Source: Puniceibacterium sp. IMCC21224 (GTDB lineage: Bacteria; Pseudomonadota; Alphaproteobacteria; Rhodobacterales; Rhodobacteraceae). From it: a stretch of 64,000 nt of DNA. Positions 42,061 through 50,162 of this stretch are shown in pieces; the stretch's first letter is position 1; the number at the start of each line of letters is the position of its first letter. Below the pieces are notes generated by a model that was not told where the DNA came from, did no database searches, and saw only the letters and a program-made list of their open reading frames with translations. The stretch is from the NCBI RefSeq assembly GCF_001038505.1, contig NZ_LDPY01000002.1:62001-126000 (forward strand), read 5' to 3'. The position numbers were made by a program, and so were the translations under genes.

Positions 42061-43425
42061 TCAGTGCCCCGCCATTCGAATGATATCCCCGGCGTCTGCC
42101 GCATCGTCGATCGACCAAAGCGCATCCAGCAAGCCGCGCATATCACCCGCAAAGTCTGCTCGTTCTGCGGCTGCCACAAACTTTGCTTCGATCTGCGCGT
42201 CACTCAGGGGGCGACCGCGCGACCCCGCAGCCTGCGCAATTTCACGGGTGAGGGTCCGACCGTCGACCAAATGCACGACCAGACGAACCGAAGCCACTTC
42301 GCGCCCGGAGTCATCGTCGAACTGCACGTCAGGGCGTCCGGCCGCGATGGTTCTGTGTGCCGCAGCATCGGAAAACTCATCTAGTCCAGCCTGACCCGTC
42401 AGCAGGGCGATCGCAATGGCATGCTGGGCACTGACCTGGGTTTCCCGCCCGGTGGCAGCCAAAGGCCGGTCGGTCCGCTGCTGCAACAACGGATGCCCGC
42501 TAAGTTCGATTCGCGCCACCTGCTCTAGCCGCAGTCCTTCGGCTTCGCGCAGGTCCAGAATACCTTCAAGTACCGGGTTCAGAACGACGCCAACCGGATA
42601 GGGCTTGTAGGTGTTCGCCGCAAATTCCCACGTCTGACCAAGAGCGTCGGTCAGCCGTTCGGCAACCGGATCTTTGCCATATACGTTCAGGTAACCGCGC
42701 GGAGCGCTCAGCGGGCGGGCGGATCCGCCGCATCCCTCGGCGGCCAACTGGGCCGAGATGTATCCGTTGCGCGCGGCCCCACCCATGCTGACACTTTTCG
42801 CGCCGGTGCCGAGCGTCTCGACCATTCCCGAGGATTGCGCCGCAGCGCACGAAAAGGCGTCTATCATCTGCTCGTCTGTCAATCCGATCAACCGTCCGCT
42901 TGCGGCTGCGGCACCAAAGATTCCGCAGGTCGAGGTGATGTGCCAGCCATGGGCATAGTGATAGGGTGAAACCGCGTTGCCGACCCGACATTCCACCTCG
43001 CACCCCAGAACAAAGGACTTCAGCACATCGCGACCAGTCGCGCCGTGGAGTTCGGCATGGGCAAAGAGGCCAGAATATACCGCTGCGGCCGGGTGAATGA
43101 TTGTCGCTTCGTGGGTGTCATCGAAGTCAAAGATATTCGCACCTGCGGTGTTGATAGAGGCCGCCAGCGGCAAATCCACACGCTCGGACCGCCCGATCAG
43201 GGTGCAGGCAACTCCACTTGAGAACCGCATGCCCGCGCGCAACATCGCCTCGACAGGCTGCTCTCGACAGCCGGTGAATGCGGTTGCGAAGATGTTGACG
43301 AGGGCGCGCCGACCTTCGTGAAGTACAGCGTCCGGGATTTCGTGAAACCCACTGGCAAAGGCGGCCAAGGCCCGCTCAGGGGTAGCACCGGACCGTTCAA
43401 CCGCCGCGCTCACAGGCCAACCCAA
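42061..43425 (-). CDS. MmgE/PrpD family protein, second copy
   Basis: 454 residues with the same conserved places as the copy at 39.1-40.4 kb: NIFDFDDTHEATIIHPAA, HYAHGWHITSTCGIFGAA and KPYPVGVVLNPVLEG. The best start in frame is a TTG at 43425. The nearest strong ribosome-binding sequence (GGGGAGGG) precedes an ATG at 43442 in another frame, which ends after ten codons. This points either to a start-region frameshift or to a short leader. It is followed directly by the SDR gene, and it is divergent from tctBAC. Confidence 0.85.
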   Translation of the reverse strand: MGWPVSAAVERSGATPERALAAFASGFHEIPDAVLHEGRRALVNIFATAFTGCREQPVEAMLRAGMRFSSGVACTLIGRSERVDLPLAASINTAGANIFDFDDTHEATIIHPAAAVYSGLFAHAELHGATGRDVLKSFVLGCEVECRVGNAVSPYHYAHGWHITSTCGIFGAAAASGRLIGLTDEQMIDAFSCAAAQSSGMVETLGTGAKSVSMGGAARNGYISAQLAAEGCGGSARPLSAPRGYLNVYGKDPVAERLTDALGQTWEFAANTYKPYPVGVVLNPVLEGILDLREAEGLRLEQVARIELSGHPLLQQRTDRPLAATGRETQVSAQHAIAIALLTGQAGLDEFSDAAAHRTIAAGRPDVQFDDDSGREVASVRLVVHLVDGRTLTREIAQAAGSRGRPLSDAQIEAKFVAAAERADFAGDMRGLLDALWSIDDAADAGDIIRMAGH

Positions 43426-43469
43426 CTGTGTTCCATACCCATCTCGTACGCCCTCCCCGATATGATAAG

Positions 43470-43484
43470 ATTGTAGTATGCAAT
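43470..43484. promoter_or_regulatory. Degenerate GntR-type motif between prpD-like and tctBAC genes
   Basis: ATTGTAGTATGCAAT is an inverted repeat with two mismatched pairs and shares the ATTGTA and CAAT edges with the motifs at 30.5, 33.6 and 41.2 kb. It lies in the divergent gap 43426-43607. It is the weakest of the series. Confidence 0.35.
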
Positions 43485-43607
43485 TATTGACATACTGCTA
43501 TTTCCGTCTAACCTGTAGGCAATTCCGACGCAAGTGCAGCGTCGATCCGAACCAGCAGTGACTGGCGGAAATCAAGCCTCGAAACAGGGGCAACGGGAGG
43601 AAGAAAC

Positions 43608-44057
43608 GTGACAAGACTGGATCTCTTCGGGGGGGTGTTCCTCACTACCTTCGGATTGTTCATGATCTTCGTGGCCATTCCAATGGGCACCGAGGATGGC
43701 ATGTACTACGGATTGCCGCCCACCTTTTTTCCGACATTGCTTGCGTCAGGGCTGACGCTCTGCGCGGCAGGTCTGACAGTTCAGTCGGTTTTTCGTATGA
43801 TGGCAGGGCGCACCGGTGATGCGGTGCCGATCAGCCGCTGGAATCTGCTGATGTTCGCTCTGCTGGTCGCAGTGATCTTCGCCGGCGTCGTTCTGTTGGA
43901 CATCTTCGGCCTGGTGATCGGCGCGCCGCTTCTTATTGCGACGCTGATGGTGATTTTAGGTGACCGTAGCCCACTTCGAATCGTGCTGACCTCAGTTCTG
44001 CCGGTTGCTGCGTTCTACTACCTGGCGCTTCACATCCTGCATACGCCTGTGCCCTAA
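43608..44057 (+). CDS. tctB: Tripartite tricarboxylate transporter small membrane protein (TctB)
   Basis: 149 residues with four hydrophobic segments, starting DLFGGVFLTTFGLFMIFVAI, and YGLPPTFFPTLLASGLTL near residue 45, a typical TctB pattern. It is the small subunit of a TTT-type secondary importer and lies 9 bp before tctA. The start at 43608 has GGAGGAAGA before it. Confidence 0.88.
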   Translation: MTRLDLFGGVFLTTFGLFMIFVAIPMGTEDGMYYGLPPTFFPTLLASGLTLCAAGLTVQSVFRMMAGRTGDAVPISRWNLLMFALLVAVIFAGVVLLDIFGLVIGAPLLIATLMVILGDRSPLRIVLTSVLPVAAFYYLALHILHTPVP

Positions 44058-44066
44058 GGAAACGTC

Positions 44067-45608
44067 ATGTTAGAAAACCTCACCGCTGCGGCGAGTGAAA
44101 TTTTTACGCCACTCACGCTTGCCTACATCGTTATCGGCGTGCTGATCGGCTATGTTGTGGGCGCTCTGCCGGGCATGAACCGGACGACGGCCATTGCGAT
44201 CTCGCTGCCCTTTACCTTTGCGATGTCGCCAGCGGCTGCGCTGTCCTTTCTCATTGGTATTAACAAAGGGGGTGCCGCCGGTTCAGCGGTGTCCGCCATC
44301 CTCCTGAATATTCCGGGCGAGCCGTCGTCCGTCGTCACGACCTACGACGGGTATCCGATGACGCAACAGGGCAAGGCGCAGAAGGCGCTCAAGATTGCTC
44401 TGATCGCTTCGGTTGCGGGCGACGTCCTGGCAACGCTTGCTCTGATCCTTCTTGCCCGCCCCATCGCCAAATTCGCTATCGGCCTCGGCCCGGTCGAGCT
44501 TGCTTCGATCCTGATCTTTTCCATGACCTTTATCGCGGCCGTCTCGGGCGATAATTTCTTCAAGGCTCTGATCGCGGGCTTTCTGGGCCTGCTGCTCTCT
44601 GCCCCTGGCATTGATTCCGAAACCGGACTGCCGCGGCTGACCTTTGGCCTGCTGCAACTTTACGACGGCGTGCCGCTTCTTGCCGTCGCTATCGGCACCC
44701 TCGCCCTGTCAGAAATCCTGTCGCAGATCGACGGGGGGTGGCGCGGTGGCTATCACATTGCCCGGACCGTCGATGACACGACAAACGAAGCGGACTCGCA
44801 ACTGTCGCGCGCAGAGCTAAAGCAGGTCTCGCCTGCGATCCTGAAGGGATCACTTGTTGGCACTGCGGTCGGCCTGCTGCCCGGGCTTGGCGCGACGCTC
44901 GCTTCGTTCCTGTCTTACAATTGGGTGCGCCGCAGTTCGCCAAACTCGGAACGGTTTGGCAAAGGTGCCCCGGAAGGCGTCGCCGCTTCGGAAGCGGCGG
45001 ACAACGCTACGGTCCCGGCTTCGCTGATCCCGGTCTTTGCCATCGGCGTGCCCGGCAGCCTGTCCACCGCCCTCCTCATGGGGGCTTTCATGATGCACGG
45101 GTTGACGCCCGGCCCATTCCTGTTCCGCGAAAGCGGCGATGTTGTCTTTGCGATCTACCTTGGGATGATCCTGGCCTCGGTCGCGCTGCTGATGGTCGGT
45201 ATGTTCGGCCAAAAGCTGTTTACCCTTGCGGTGCGGATCCGCGCGTCCGTCATCATGCCGGTGATCGTGTTCCTGTGCATCATCGGCGCGTATATGGAGG
45301 GCGGCGGCATGTTCGGCGTCTACCTCATGCTGATCTTTGGGATCGTTGGCTATTTCATGAAGAAACTGGACTATTCGTTCGTGACCTTCGTGGTTGGTTA
45401 TGTGCTCGGCCCCATGGCCGAACTGACCATCCGCCAGTCGTTGATCCTGTCGAATTCTGATCCGGCAATTCTGCTGGATCATCCGATCGCGATCCTGTTC
45501 CTGCTGCTCGCCGTATTCTCGATCTGGCGTTTCAGCATCGCCGGGGTGCGATCCCCCGACGCGGATCAATCGCGCACTACATCAAAAGAGGGAGGAACCA
45601 AACCATGA
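44067..45608 (+). CDS. tctA: Tripartite tricarboxylate transporter large permease (TctA)
   Basis: 513 residues with about twelve hydrophobic segments. Family motifs seen are VGALPGMNRTTAIAISLPFT near residue 30, GSAVSAILLNIPGEPSSVVT near residue 75 and VGLLPGLGATLASFLSYN near residue 270, the repeated GxxPG elements of TctA. It forms the proton- or sodium-driven channel with TctB. The stop overlaps the tctC start by 4 bp. Confidence 0.95.
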   Translation: MLENLTAAASEIFTPLTLAYIVIGVLIGYVVGALPGMNRTTAIAISLPFTFAMSPAAALSFLIGINKGGAAGSAVSAILLNIPGEPSSVVTTYDGYPMTQQGKAQKALKIALIASVAGDVLATLALILLARPIAKFAIGLGPVELASILIFSMTFIAAVSGDNFFKALIAGFLGLLLSAPGIDSETGLPRLTFGLLQLYDGVPLLAVAIGTLALSEILSQIDGGWRGGYHIARTVDDTTNEADSQLSRAELKQVSPAILKGSLVGTAVGLLPGLGATLASFLSYNWVRRSSPNSERFGKGAPEGVAASEAADNATVPASLIPVFAIGVPGSLSTALLMGAFMMHGLTPGPFLFRESGDVVFAIYLGMILASVALLMVGMFGQKLFTLAVRIRASVIMPVIVFLCIIGAYMEGGGMFGVYLMLIFGIVGYFMKKLDYSFVTFVVGYVLGPMAELTIRQSLILSNSDPAILLDHPIAILFLLLAVFSIWRFSIAGVRSPDADQSRTTSKEGGTKP

Positions 45609-46582
45609 CACTCAAGAGACGAGAATTCGGAAGGCTGGCCGCTGCGCTGGCATGTCTGGGCCTATATTCGGCGCCGGCGGTGGCCCAGGACAACTGGCCC
45701 GAAGATGCCATCACCATCGTGGTCGCCTATCCGGCAGGCGGCGGGACGGATTCGGCCATCCGGGCAATGACCCAGATCGTGAGCGAGGAACTGGGCCAGC
45801 CCATTCTGGTGCAGAATGTTGGCGGTGCCGGTGGCGGTGTTGCCGCCAGCCAGGTCGCCAGAGAAGAGGCCGACGGCTATACGCTGCTTGCCACCAACTC
45901 GACCTCGATCACTCTTGCTCCGCTGGTGCAAAAAGCGCTCTATGATATCGACAGCTTCGATCACATCGCGATCCTCGGAGACTTCCAGAACGCGATTTTC
46001 ACCGGCCCCGACCAGCCTTACAACAGCCTTGATGAGCTGATCGACACCGTAAAATCGGACAACAGGGCCATGACCTATGCAAGTCAGCTGGCCATCGACC
46101 GGCTGCTCATGGCGTACATTGCCAAAGAACGCGGGTTCGAATTGCGCCCGGTGCCGGTGAACGGCGGCAGCGGCGCGGTGCAGGCGGTTTTGTCGGGCGA
46201 TGTGGACGTTGCTTTCTCGGGCGGCTCGTGGCGTCCGATCGTGGCCGCGGGGGATGCAAAGTCGCTGTTCGCGGCATCCTTTGATCGTCTCAAGGTCGCG
46301 CCGGATCTGCCGTCCATGAAGGATATGGGTTTTGAGTTCGGTGTGACCAGTCGCATCTCGCTGCACGCCCCGGCGGGCGTGCCCGCTGACAGACTCGAAA
46401 AGATCTCGGCAGCGTTTGATAAGGCCGTGAACAGCGAGCTGGCACAATCCGTCGGTGAAAAGCGCTCTATGGACATGACATTTCGCGGGTATGACAAAGC
46501 CCAAGATCTGATGCAGCAGGAACGGGAAACCTACGAAAAGATTCTGGCAAATGTCGGCCCGGAAACGCTCAAGGGGAACTAA
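45605..46582 (+). CDS. tctC: Tripartite tricarboxylate transporter solute-binding protein (TctC/Bug)
   Basis: 325 residues with a signal peptide ending in AVAQD near residue 28. Bug-family motifs are seen: ITIVVAYPAGGGTDSAIRAM in the N-terminal lobe and NVGGAGGGVAASQVAREEAD, whose loop holds the ligand carboxylate. The C-terminal lobe has LHAPAGVPADRLEKISAAF. Bug proteins bind citrate, glutamate, nicotinate and various dicarboxylates; the ligand here is likely the substrate of the PrpD and lyase genes. Confidence 0.93.
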   Translation: MTLKRREFGRLAAALACLGLYSAPAVAQDNWPEDAITIVVAYPAGGGTDSAIRAMTQIVSEELGQPILVQNVGGAGGGVAASQVAREEADGYTLLATNSTSITLAPLVQKALYDIDSFDHIAILGDFQNAIFTGPDQPYNSLDELIDTVKSDNRAMTYASQLAIDRLLMAYIAKERGFELRPVPVNGGSGAVQAVLSGDVDVAFSGGSWRPIVAAGDAKSLFAASFDRLKVAPDLPSMKDMGFEFGVTSRISLHAPAGVPADRLEKISAAFDKAVNSELAQSVGEKRSMDMTFRGYDKAQDLMQQERETYEKILANVGPETLKGN

Positions 46583-46590
46583 GGTCCGTA

Positions 46591-46631
46591 ATCAGGCCGC
46601 CACGGCAGATTCCATGGCGTGGCGGCCTGAT
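46591..46631. terminator. Terminator-like hairpin between convergent tctC and leuD-like genes
   Basis: ATCAGGCCGCCACG at 46591-46604 pairs perfectly over 14 bp with CGTGGCGGCCTGAT at 46618-46631, with a 13-base loop. It begins 8 bases after the tctC stop. No T-run follows. The remaining part of the gap to 46764 shows nothing clear. Confidence 0.7.
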
Positions 46632-46764
46632 CACATCAGCATAGATCATCGCACAAAGAATGGGACCCGACCCAAGATGACAGTTGCGCCGGGTCCTGGC
46701 TTTGGCCGTTGTCATTTACTTGTGTTTTAGACGTGGTGAGAATGTGGACCCTGCCACCCCGGGT

Positions 46765-47352
46765 TCAAGTATGCGGCCAGGCCCAAGCAGACTGCGCGTG
46801 GCGCGCAGTACGATAGGCAGAAATCGCTTCAGCGTGTTGCGCGGTCAGGTCGATATCGTCCCACCCATTGCGCAGCTTTTCCCGCCAGACCGGATCCAGC
46901 TCGAATTGAACATTGCGCCCGGCGATCAGGGCAGTCCCGGTTGTCAGGTCGACATGTGCAGTAGCGGTCCTGCTGCCCAGTTCGGTCAGCAGCTCTTCGA
47001 TAACCGTGTCGTCGAGACGCGCCGGGAGCAGGCCGTTATTCACCGCGTTGCCAGAAAAGATATCGCCGAAACTTGGGGCAAATACGGCGCGGATGCCAAA
47101 ATCCACCAGCGCGTAAACTGCGGCCTCGCGACTCGAGCCGCTGCCAAAGTTGCGCCGCGTGACCAATACCTTGGGCGCGGTTCGGTTCAGGATGTGATCG
47201 GGGTCGTCCTGCCTGATGTCATGCAGCAGGTAGCCGCCATAACCGGCGCTGCGCGGCGTTGACATAAATCGCGCCGGAATCAGCTGATCGGTGTCCACAT
47301 TTTCGGCAGGTAGGGCGGCAACGTCACCCTCAAGGATTTGCCAGCCGCTCAT
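46765..47352 (-). CDS. LeuD-like aconitase-family hydro-lyase, small subunit
   Basis: 195 residues from the ATG at 47352, which overlaps the leuC-like stop (ATGA). The swivel domain shows ENVDTDQLIPARFMSTPR and the active-site loop NFGSGSSREAAVYAL. In biosynthetic LeuD this loop reads NFGCGSSREHAPWAL, so the serine and arginine that bind substrate are kept while the HAPW part differs. This hints at a substrate other than isopropylmalate. It acts as a heterodimer with the large subunit. The context is catabolic, with a GntR regulator and no other leucine genes, which supports a paralogue. Confidence 0.82.
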   Translation of the reverse strand: MSGWQILEGDVAALPAENVDTDQLIPARFMSTPRSAGYGGYLLHDIRQDDPDHILNRTAPKVLVTRRNFGSGSSREAAVYALVDFGIRAVFAPSFGDIFSGNAVNNGLLPARLDDTVIEELLTELGSRTATAHVDLTTGTALIAGRNVQFELDPVWREKLRNGWDDIDLTAQHAEAISAYRTARHAQSAWAWPHT

Positions 47353-48746
47353 GACCGCCCCTCCAGCAGCGGGCGCACATCCGCGAGATGGCCAGTCACG
47401 GCGGCGGCCGCGACCATCGCCGGACTCATCAGATGGGTGCGCGATCCGCGCCCTTGCCGGCCCTTGAAATTCCGGTTGGTCGAAGACGCGCAGCGTTTGC
47501 CCGCCTCGACCCGGTCGCCATTCATCCCGACACACATCGAGCAACCGGACTCAGCCCATTCCAGCCCTGCTTCGGTAAATATCTGCGCCAGCCCCTCGGC
47601 TTCGGCCTGCCGTTTGACCGCCGCCGAGCCGGGCGATACCAGCCCCGGCACACGCGCACGTCGCCCGGCAAGAACCTGCGCCGCCATGCGCAGATCCTCG
47701 ATCCGGCCATTGGTACAGGACCCGATAAAGACCTGATCCACCGAAATCGACGTCAGCGGGGTACCTGGCGACAGCGCCATGTAATCAAGTGACGCACGTA
47801 TCGCTACGCTCTTGCCGGCTTCGAACTGCGCCGGGTCCGGCACGATGCCGGTGATTGGCAGTGCCTCTTCGGGTGACGTACCCCATGTAACCGTCGGCGC
47901 GATGTCCGCCGCGTCGATCCGGTCTTCACGGACGAATGCAGCGTCGGGATCGCTGTTAAGCAGCGCCCAGTCATCAACGGCGCGGGCCCAATCGTCGCCT
48001 TTGGGGGCATAGCGGCGCCCATCGAGATAGGCAAATGTCACCTCGTCCGGGGCGACAAGGCCCAGTCGCGCGCCACCTTCAATCGACAGGTTGCACAGGG
48101 TCATACGACCCTGCATGCTGAGATTGTGCACCGCAGAGCCAGCGTATTCGATTGCATGACCGCGCGCGCCATCCGCGCCCAGCCGCGCAATCCAGTGCAG
48201 CGCCATATCCTTGGCCGTGACGCCGGGGCCAAGCGTGCCGTCGATGGTGATTCGCATTGCGCGCGGTTGCGATTGCCAGACTGTCTGCGTCGCCAGAATA
48301 TGCGCGACCTGGGTTGCACCGACACCAAAGGCCAGCGCGCCGAACGCGCCATGTGTCGAGGTGTGACTGTCACCGCAATTCACCTGCACTCCGGGCAGCG
48401 TCAGACCCAGTTCCGGCCCGATCACATGCACAATGCCCTGTGCCGGATCCTTGAGATCAAACAGCCGGACCCCGTGTGCGCGGGCATTGTCACCCAATGT
48501 ACGGATCATTCGGGCAATGTCGGGATCCATCTGGCCGGACCGCGTCGGGGCGTAATGATCCACCATGGCAAAGGTCAGTCCCGGCTCAGCCACCTTTTGA
48601 CCACGCGCCTCAAGCTTGGCAAAAGCGTGGTGCGACCCTTCGTGGACCAGATGCCGATCAACCCATAGCAGGGCCGAACCCCCCTCGCCTTTCAGCACGG
48701 TATGCGCCTGCCACAGTTTTTCCAACAAAGTCTGCGGTGCGTTCAT
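47349..48746 (-). CDS. LeuC-like aconitase-family hydro-lyase, large subunit
   Basis: 465 residues with the [4Fe-4S] cysteines visible in VFIGSCTNGRIEDL and SGCSMCVGMN. Substrate and catalytic segments are GDSHTSTHGAFGALAFGVG and TNRNFKGRQGRG. Length and motifs match bacterial LeuC closely. With the small subunit it would hydrate or dehydrate a 2- or 3-substituted malate/maleate-type acid. Its start overlaps the stop of the GntR gene by 4 bp. Activities known for this subfamily include isopropylmalate, citraconate/methylmalate and dimethylmaleate hydration. Confidence 0.85.
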   Translation of the reverse strand: MNAPQTLLEKLWQAHTVLKGEGGSALLWVDRHLVHEGSHHAFAKLEARGQKVAEPGLTFAMVDHYAPTRSGQMDPDIARMIRTLGDNARAHGVRLFDLKDPAQGIVHVIGPELGLTLPGVQVNCGDSHTSTHGAFGALAFGVGATQVAHILATQTVWQSQPRAMRITIDGTLGPGVTAKDMALHWIARLGADGARGHAIEYAGSAVHNLSMQGRMTLCNLSIEGGARLGLVAPDEVTFAYLDGRRYAPKGDDWARAVDDWALLNSDPDAAFVREDRIDAADIAPTVTWGTSPEEALPITGIVPDPAQFEAGKSVAIRASLDYMALSPGTPLTSISVDQVFIGSCTNGRIEDLRMAAQVLAGRRARVPGLVSPGSAAVKRQAEAEGLAQIFTEAGLEWAESGCSMCVGMNGDRVEAGKRCASSTNRNFKGRQGRGSRTHLMSPAMVAAAAVTGHLADVRPLLEGRS

Positions 48747-49558
48747 TCGGCTGCCTCGGACCGTGGGACGTCAATAACCGGCTCCCAGTGGCGGGTATCG
48801 TCTGTACCAACGCGGTTCAACGACATTTCAAGCCGGAACAGGTCGGGCCGATAGAGCGCAGAAAGATATTCCACACCCTTTCCGTCGGCATCCAGTACAA
48901 CCCGGCGCAGTGACAGAACTGGCGCACCAACGCTGAGACCTAGAACCTCTGCTACATCTGGGGTGGCAAGCGTGGCACTAACGCTTTGATGTGCGCGTTC
49001 GATACAGACACCCGAGCGTTCAAGCAGACGGAACAGCGGTGTCGTCGCCAGATCGGCCTCGGTATAGTTGGCGGCGACGTCTTCGGGTACATAGGTGGTG
49101 AGGTGCGAAAACGCCCGCCCCTGTGCCAGACGCACCCGCACAGCCGTCTGAACCCGACCGTCGCCGGGCAGACCCATCGCTTCGGCCACAACAGATGGCG
49201 CGACGCCGTAAGAAAACGACAGCAGACGCGCCGTAGTTTTTTGATCCATCTCGACAAGTTGCGGAATCAGCGTGGTAAAATCGGCCAGCACAGGCGGATA
49301 CGAGGTCTGCGCCTGCACCACTGTACCCGACCCCGCGCGCCGTGCGATCATGCCGTCTTGCGATAGCGCATCCAGCGCCCGGCGCACCGTCACTCGTGAC
49401 ACACCCAGCCGCAGCGCCAGCTTTTGTTCTCCCTCAAGCGCCGCGCCTGGCGCGTGCACTCCGCGCAGGATTTCTTCCTGCAACAACAGATAGACCCGCC
49501 GGGCCTTGCCCCCTTCGGGAAGGCCAGATCCTTTTCCCGCTGCTCCAACTTGCGCCAT
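48743..49558 (-). CDS. GntR-family regulator (HutC subfamily, UTRA domain)
   Basis: 271 residues from the ATG at 49558 with GGAGG five bases upstream (an in-frame GTG is at 49570). The winged helix reads EQKLALRLGVSRVTVRRALDALS. The ligand-binding UTRA domain follows, with FSHLTTYVPEDVAANY and VEYLSALYRPDLFRLEM. It is the first gene of the gntR-leuC-leuD operon and is divergent from the hyu operon. A perfect inverted repeat lies between the two directions. Confidence 0.9.
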   Translation of the reverse strand: MAQVGAAGKGSGLPEGGKARRVYLLLQEEILRGVHAPGAALEGEQKLALRLGVSRVTVRRALDALSQDGMIARRAGSGTVVQAQTSYPPVLADFTTLIPQLVEMDQKTTARLLSFSYGVAPSVVAEAMGLPGDGRVQTAVRVRLAQGRAFSHLTTYVPEDVAANYTEADLATTPLFRLLERSGVCIERAHQSVSATLATPDVAEVLGLSVGAPVLSLRRVVLDADGKGVEYLSALYRPDLFRLEMSLNRVGTDDTRHWEPVIDVPRSEAAE

Positions 49559-49655
49559 GCATTCCTCCACTCGTTACTGGATTCTAACGTCCTGTCTGCC
49601 AAACACAAGAAATCTAACTTGCAAAGATGAAAATAATTACGCTTTGCGAAGACGA

Positions 49656-49683
49656 CAATCTGTATTACAAAAAATACAGATTG
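49656..49683. promoter_or_regulatory. Operator candidate of the leuCD/hyu module
   Basis: CAATCTGTATT at 49656-49666 and AATACAGATTG at 49673-49683 are perfect 11-base arms around ACAAAA. It lies in the AT-rich gap between the divergent HutC-type regulator and the NTF2-hyuBA operon. A second inverted pair, GCAAAG at 49621-49626 with CTTTGC at 49642-49647, is nearby. The symmetry and place fit a GntR-type operator controlling both operons. Confidence 0.65.
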
Positions 49684-49775
49684 AACGGAGGTGCTGTAGT
49701 GATCGGCAAAAACATGACGGGTATGGGGCGGTATTTCGGAAAAGATCGCAGTGCAAGTGAAAAGCGGCGCTGCGT

Positions 49776-50162
49776 ATGATCGATTCAGGCGACCCGACCA
49801 ACATCGTGCAACGATTCCTGGCGGCTCTGGAGGCCCGGGATATCGATTCTGCCCGGGGCCTGATCGCGCCCGGGTTCACAATGATATTTCCCGGCACCGC
49901 CCCCATGACATCTCTGGATGCACTGATTGCGTGGGCGACACTGCGTTACAGGTTTGTGCGCAAGACTTTCGCAGGCTTTGATCCGGTCCCCGGACAGGGG
50001 GACACCGCAACAGTCTATTGCCGTGGCACGCTTTCAGGCGAATGGCCCGACGGCAGCGCGTTCATCGGCATTCGTTTCATCGACCGGTTTGAACTGGTCG
50101 CAGGACAGATAACCAGACAGGACGTCTGGAACGACATTGCAGAAACAAAGGCGGCTCCATGA
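49776..50162 (+). CDS. NTF2/SnoaL-like fold protein
   Basis: 128 residues in the usual order of a cone-shaped NTF2-like domain: helix IVQRFLAALEARDID, then GLIAPGFTMIFPGTAPMTSL, and three beta strands ending DRFELVAGQITRQDVWND. Family members are isomerases, dehydratases or binding proteins with a deep hydrophobic pocket. It is the first gene of the plus-strand hyu operon and overlaps hyuB by 4 bp (ATGA). It may isomerise or hold the cyclic substrate; its function is not known. Confidence 0.7.
   Translation: MIDSGDPTNIVQRFLAALEARDIDSARGLIAPGFTMIFPGTAPMTSLDALIAWATLRYRFVRKTFAGFDPVPGQGDTATVYCRGTLSGEWPDGSAFIGIRFIDRFELVAGQITRQDVWNDIAETKAAP

Noticed and set aside
46765..48746. Calling the aconitase-family pair biosynthetic leuC and leuD
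   Set aside because: The regulator, the operon neighbours and the altered active-site loop of the small subunit speak for a catabolic paralogue; biosynthetic function is not excluded.
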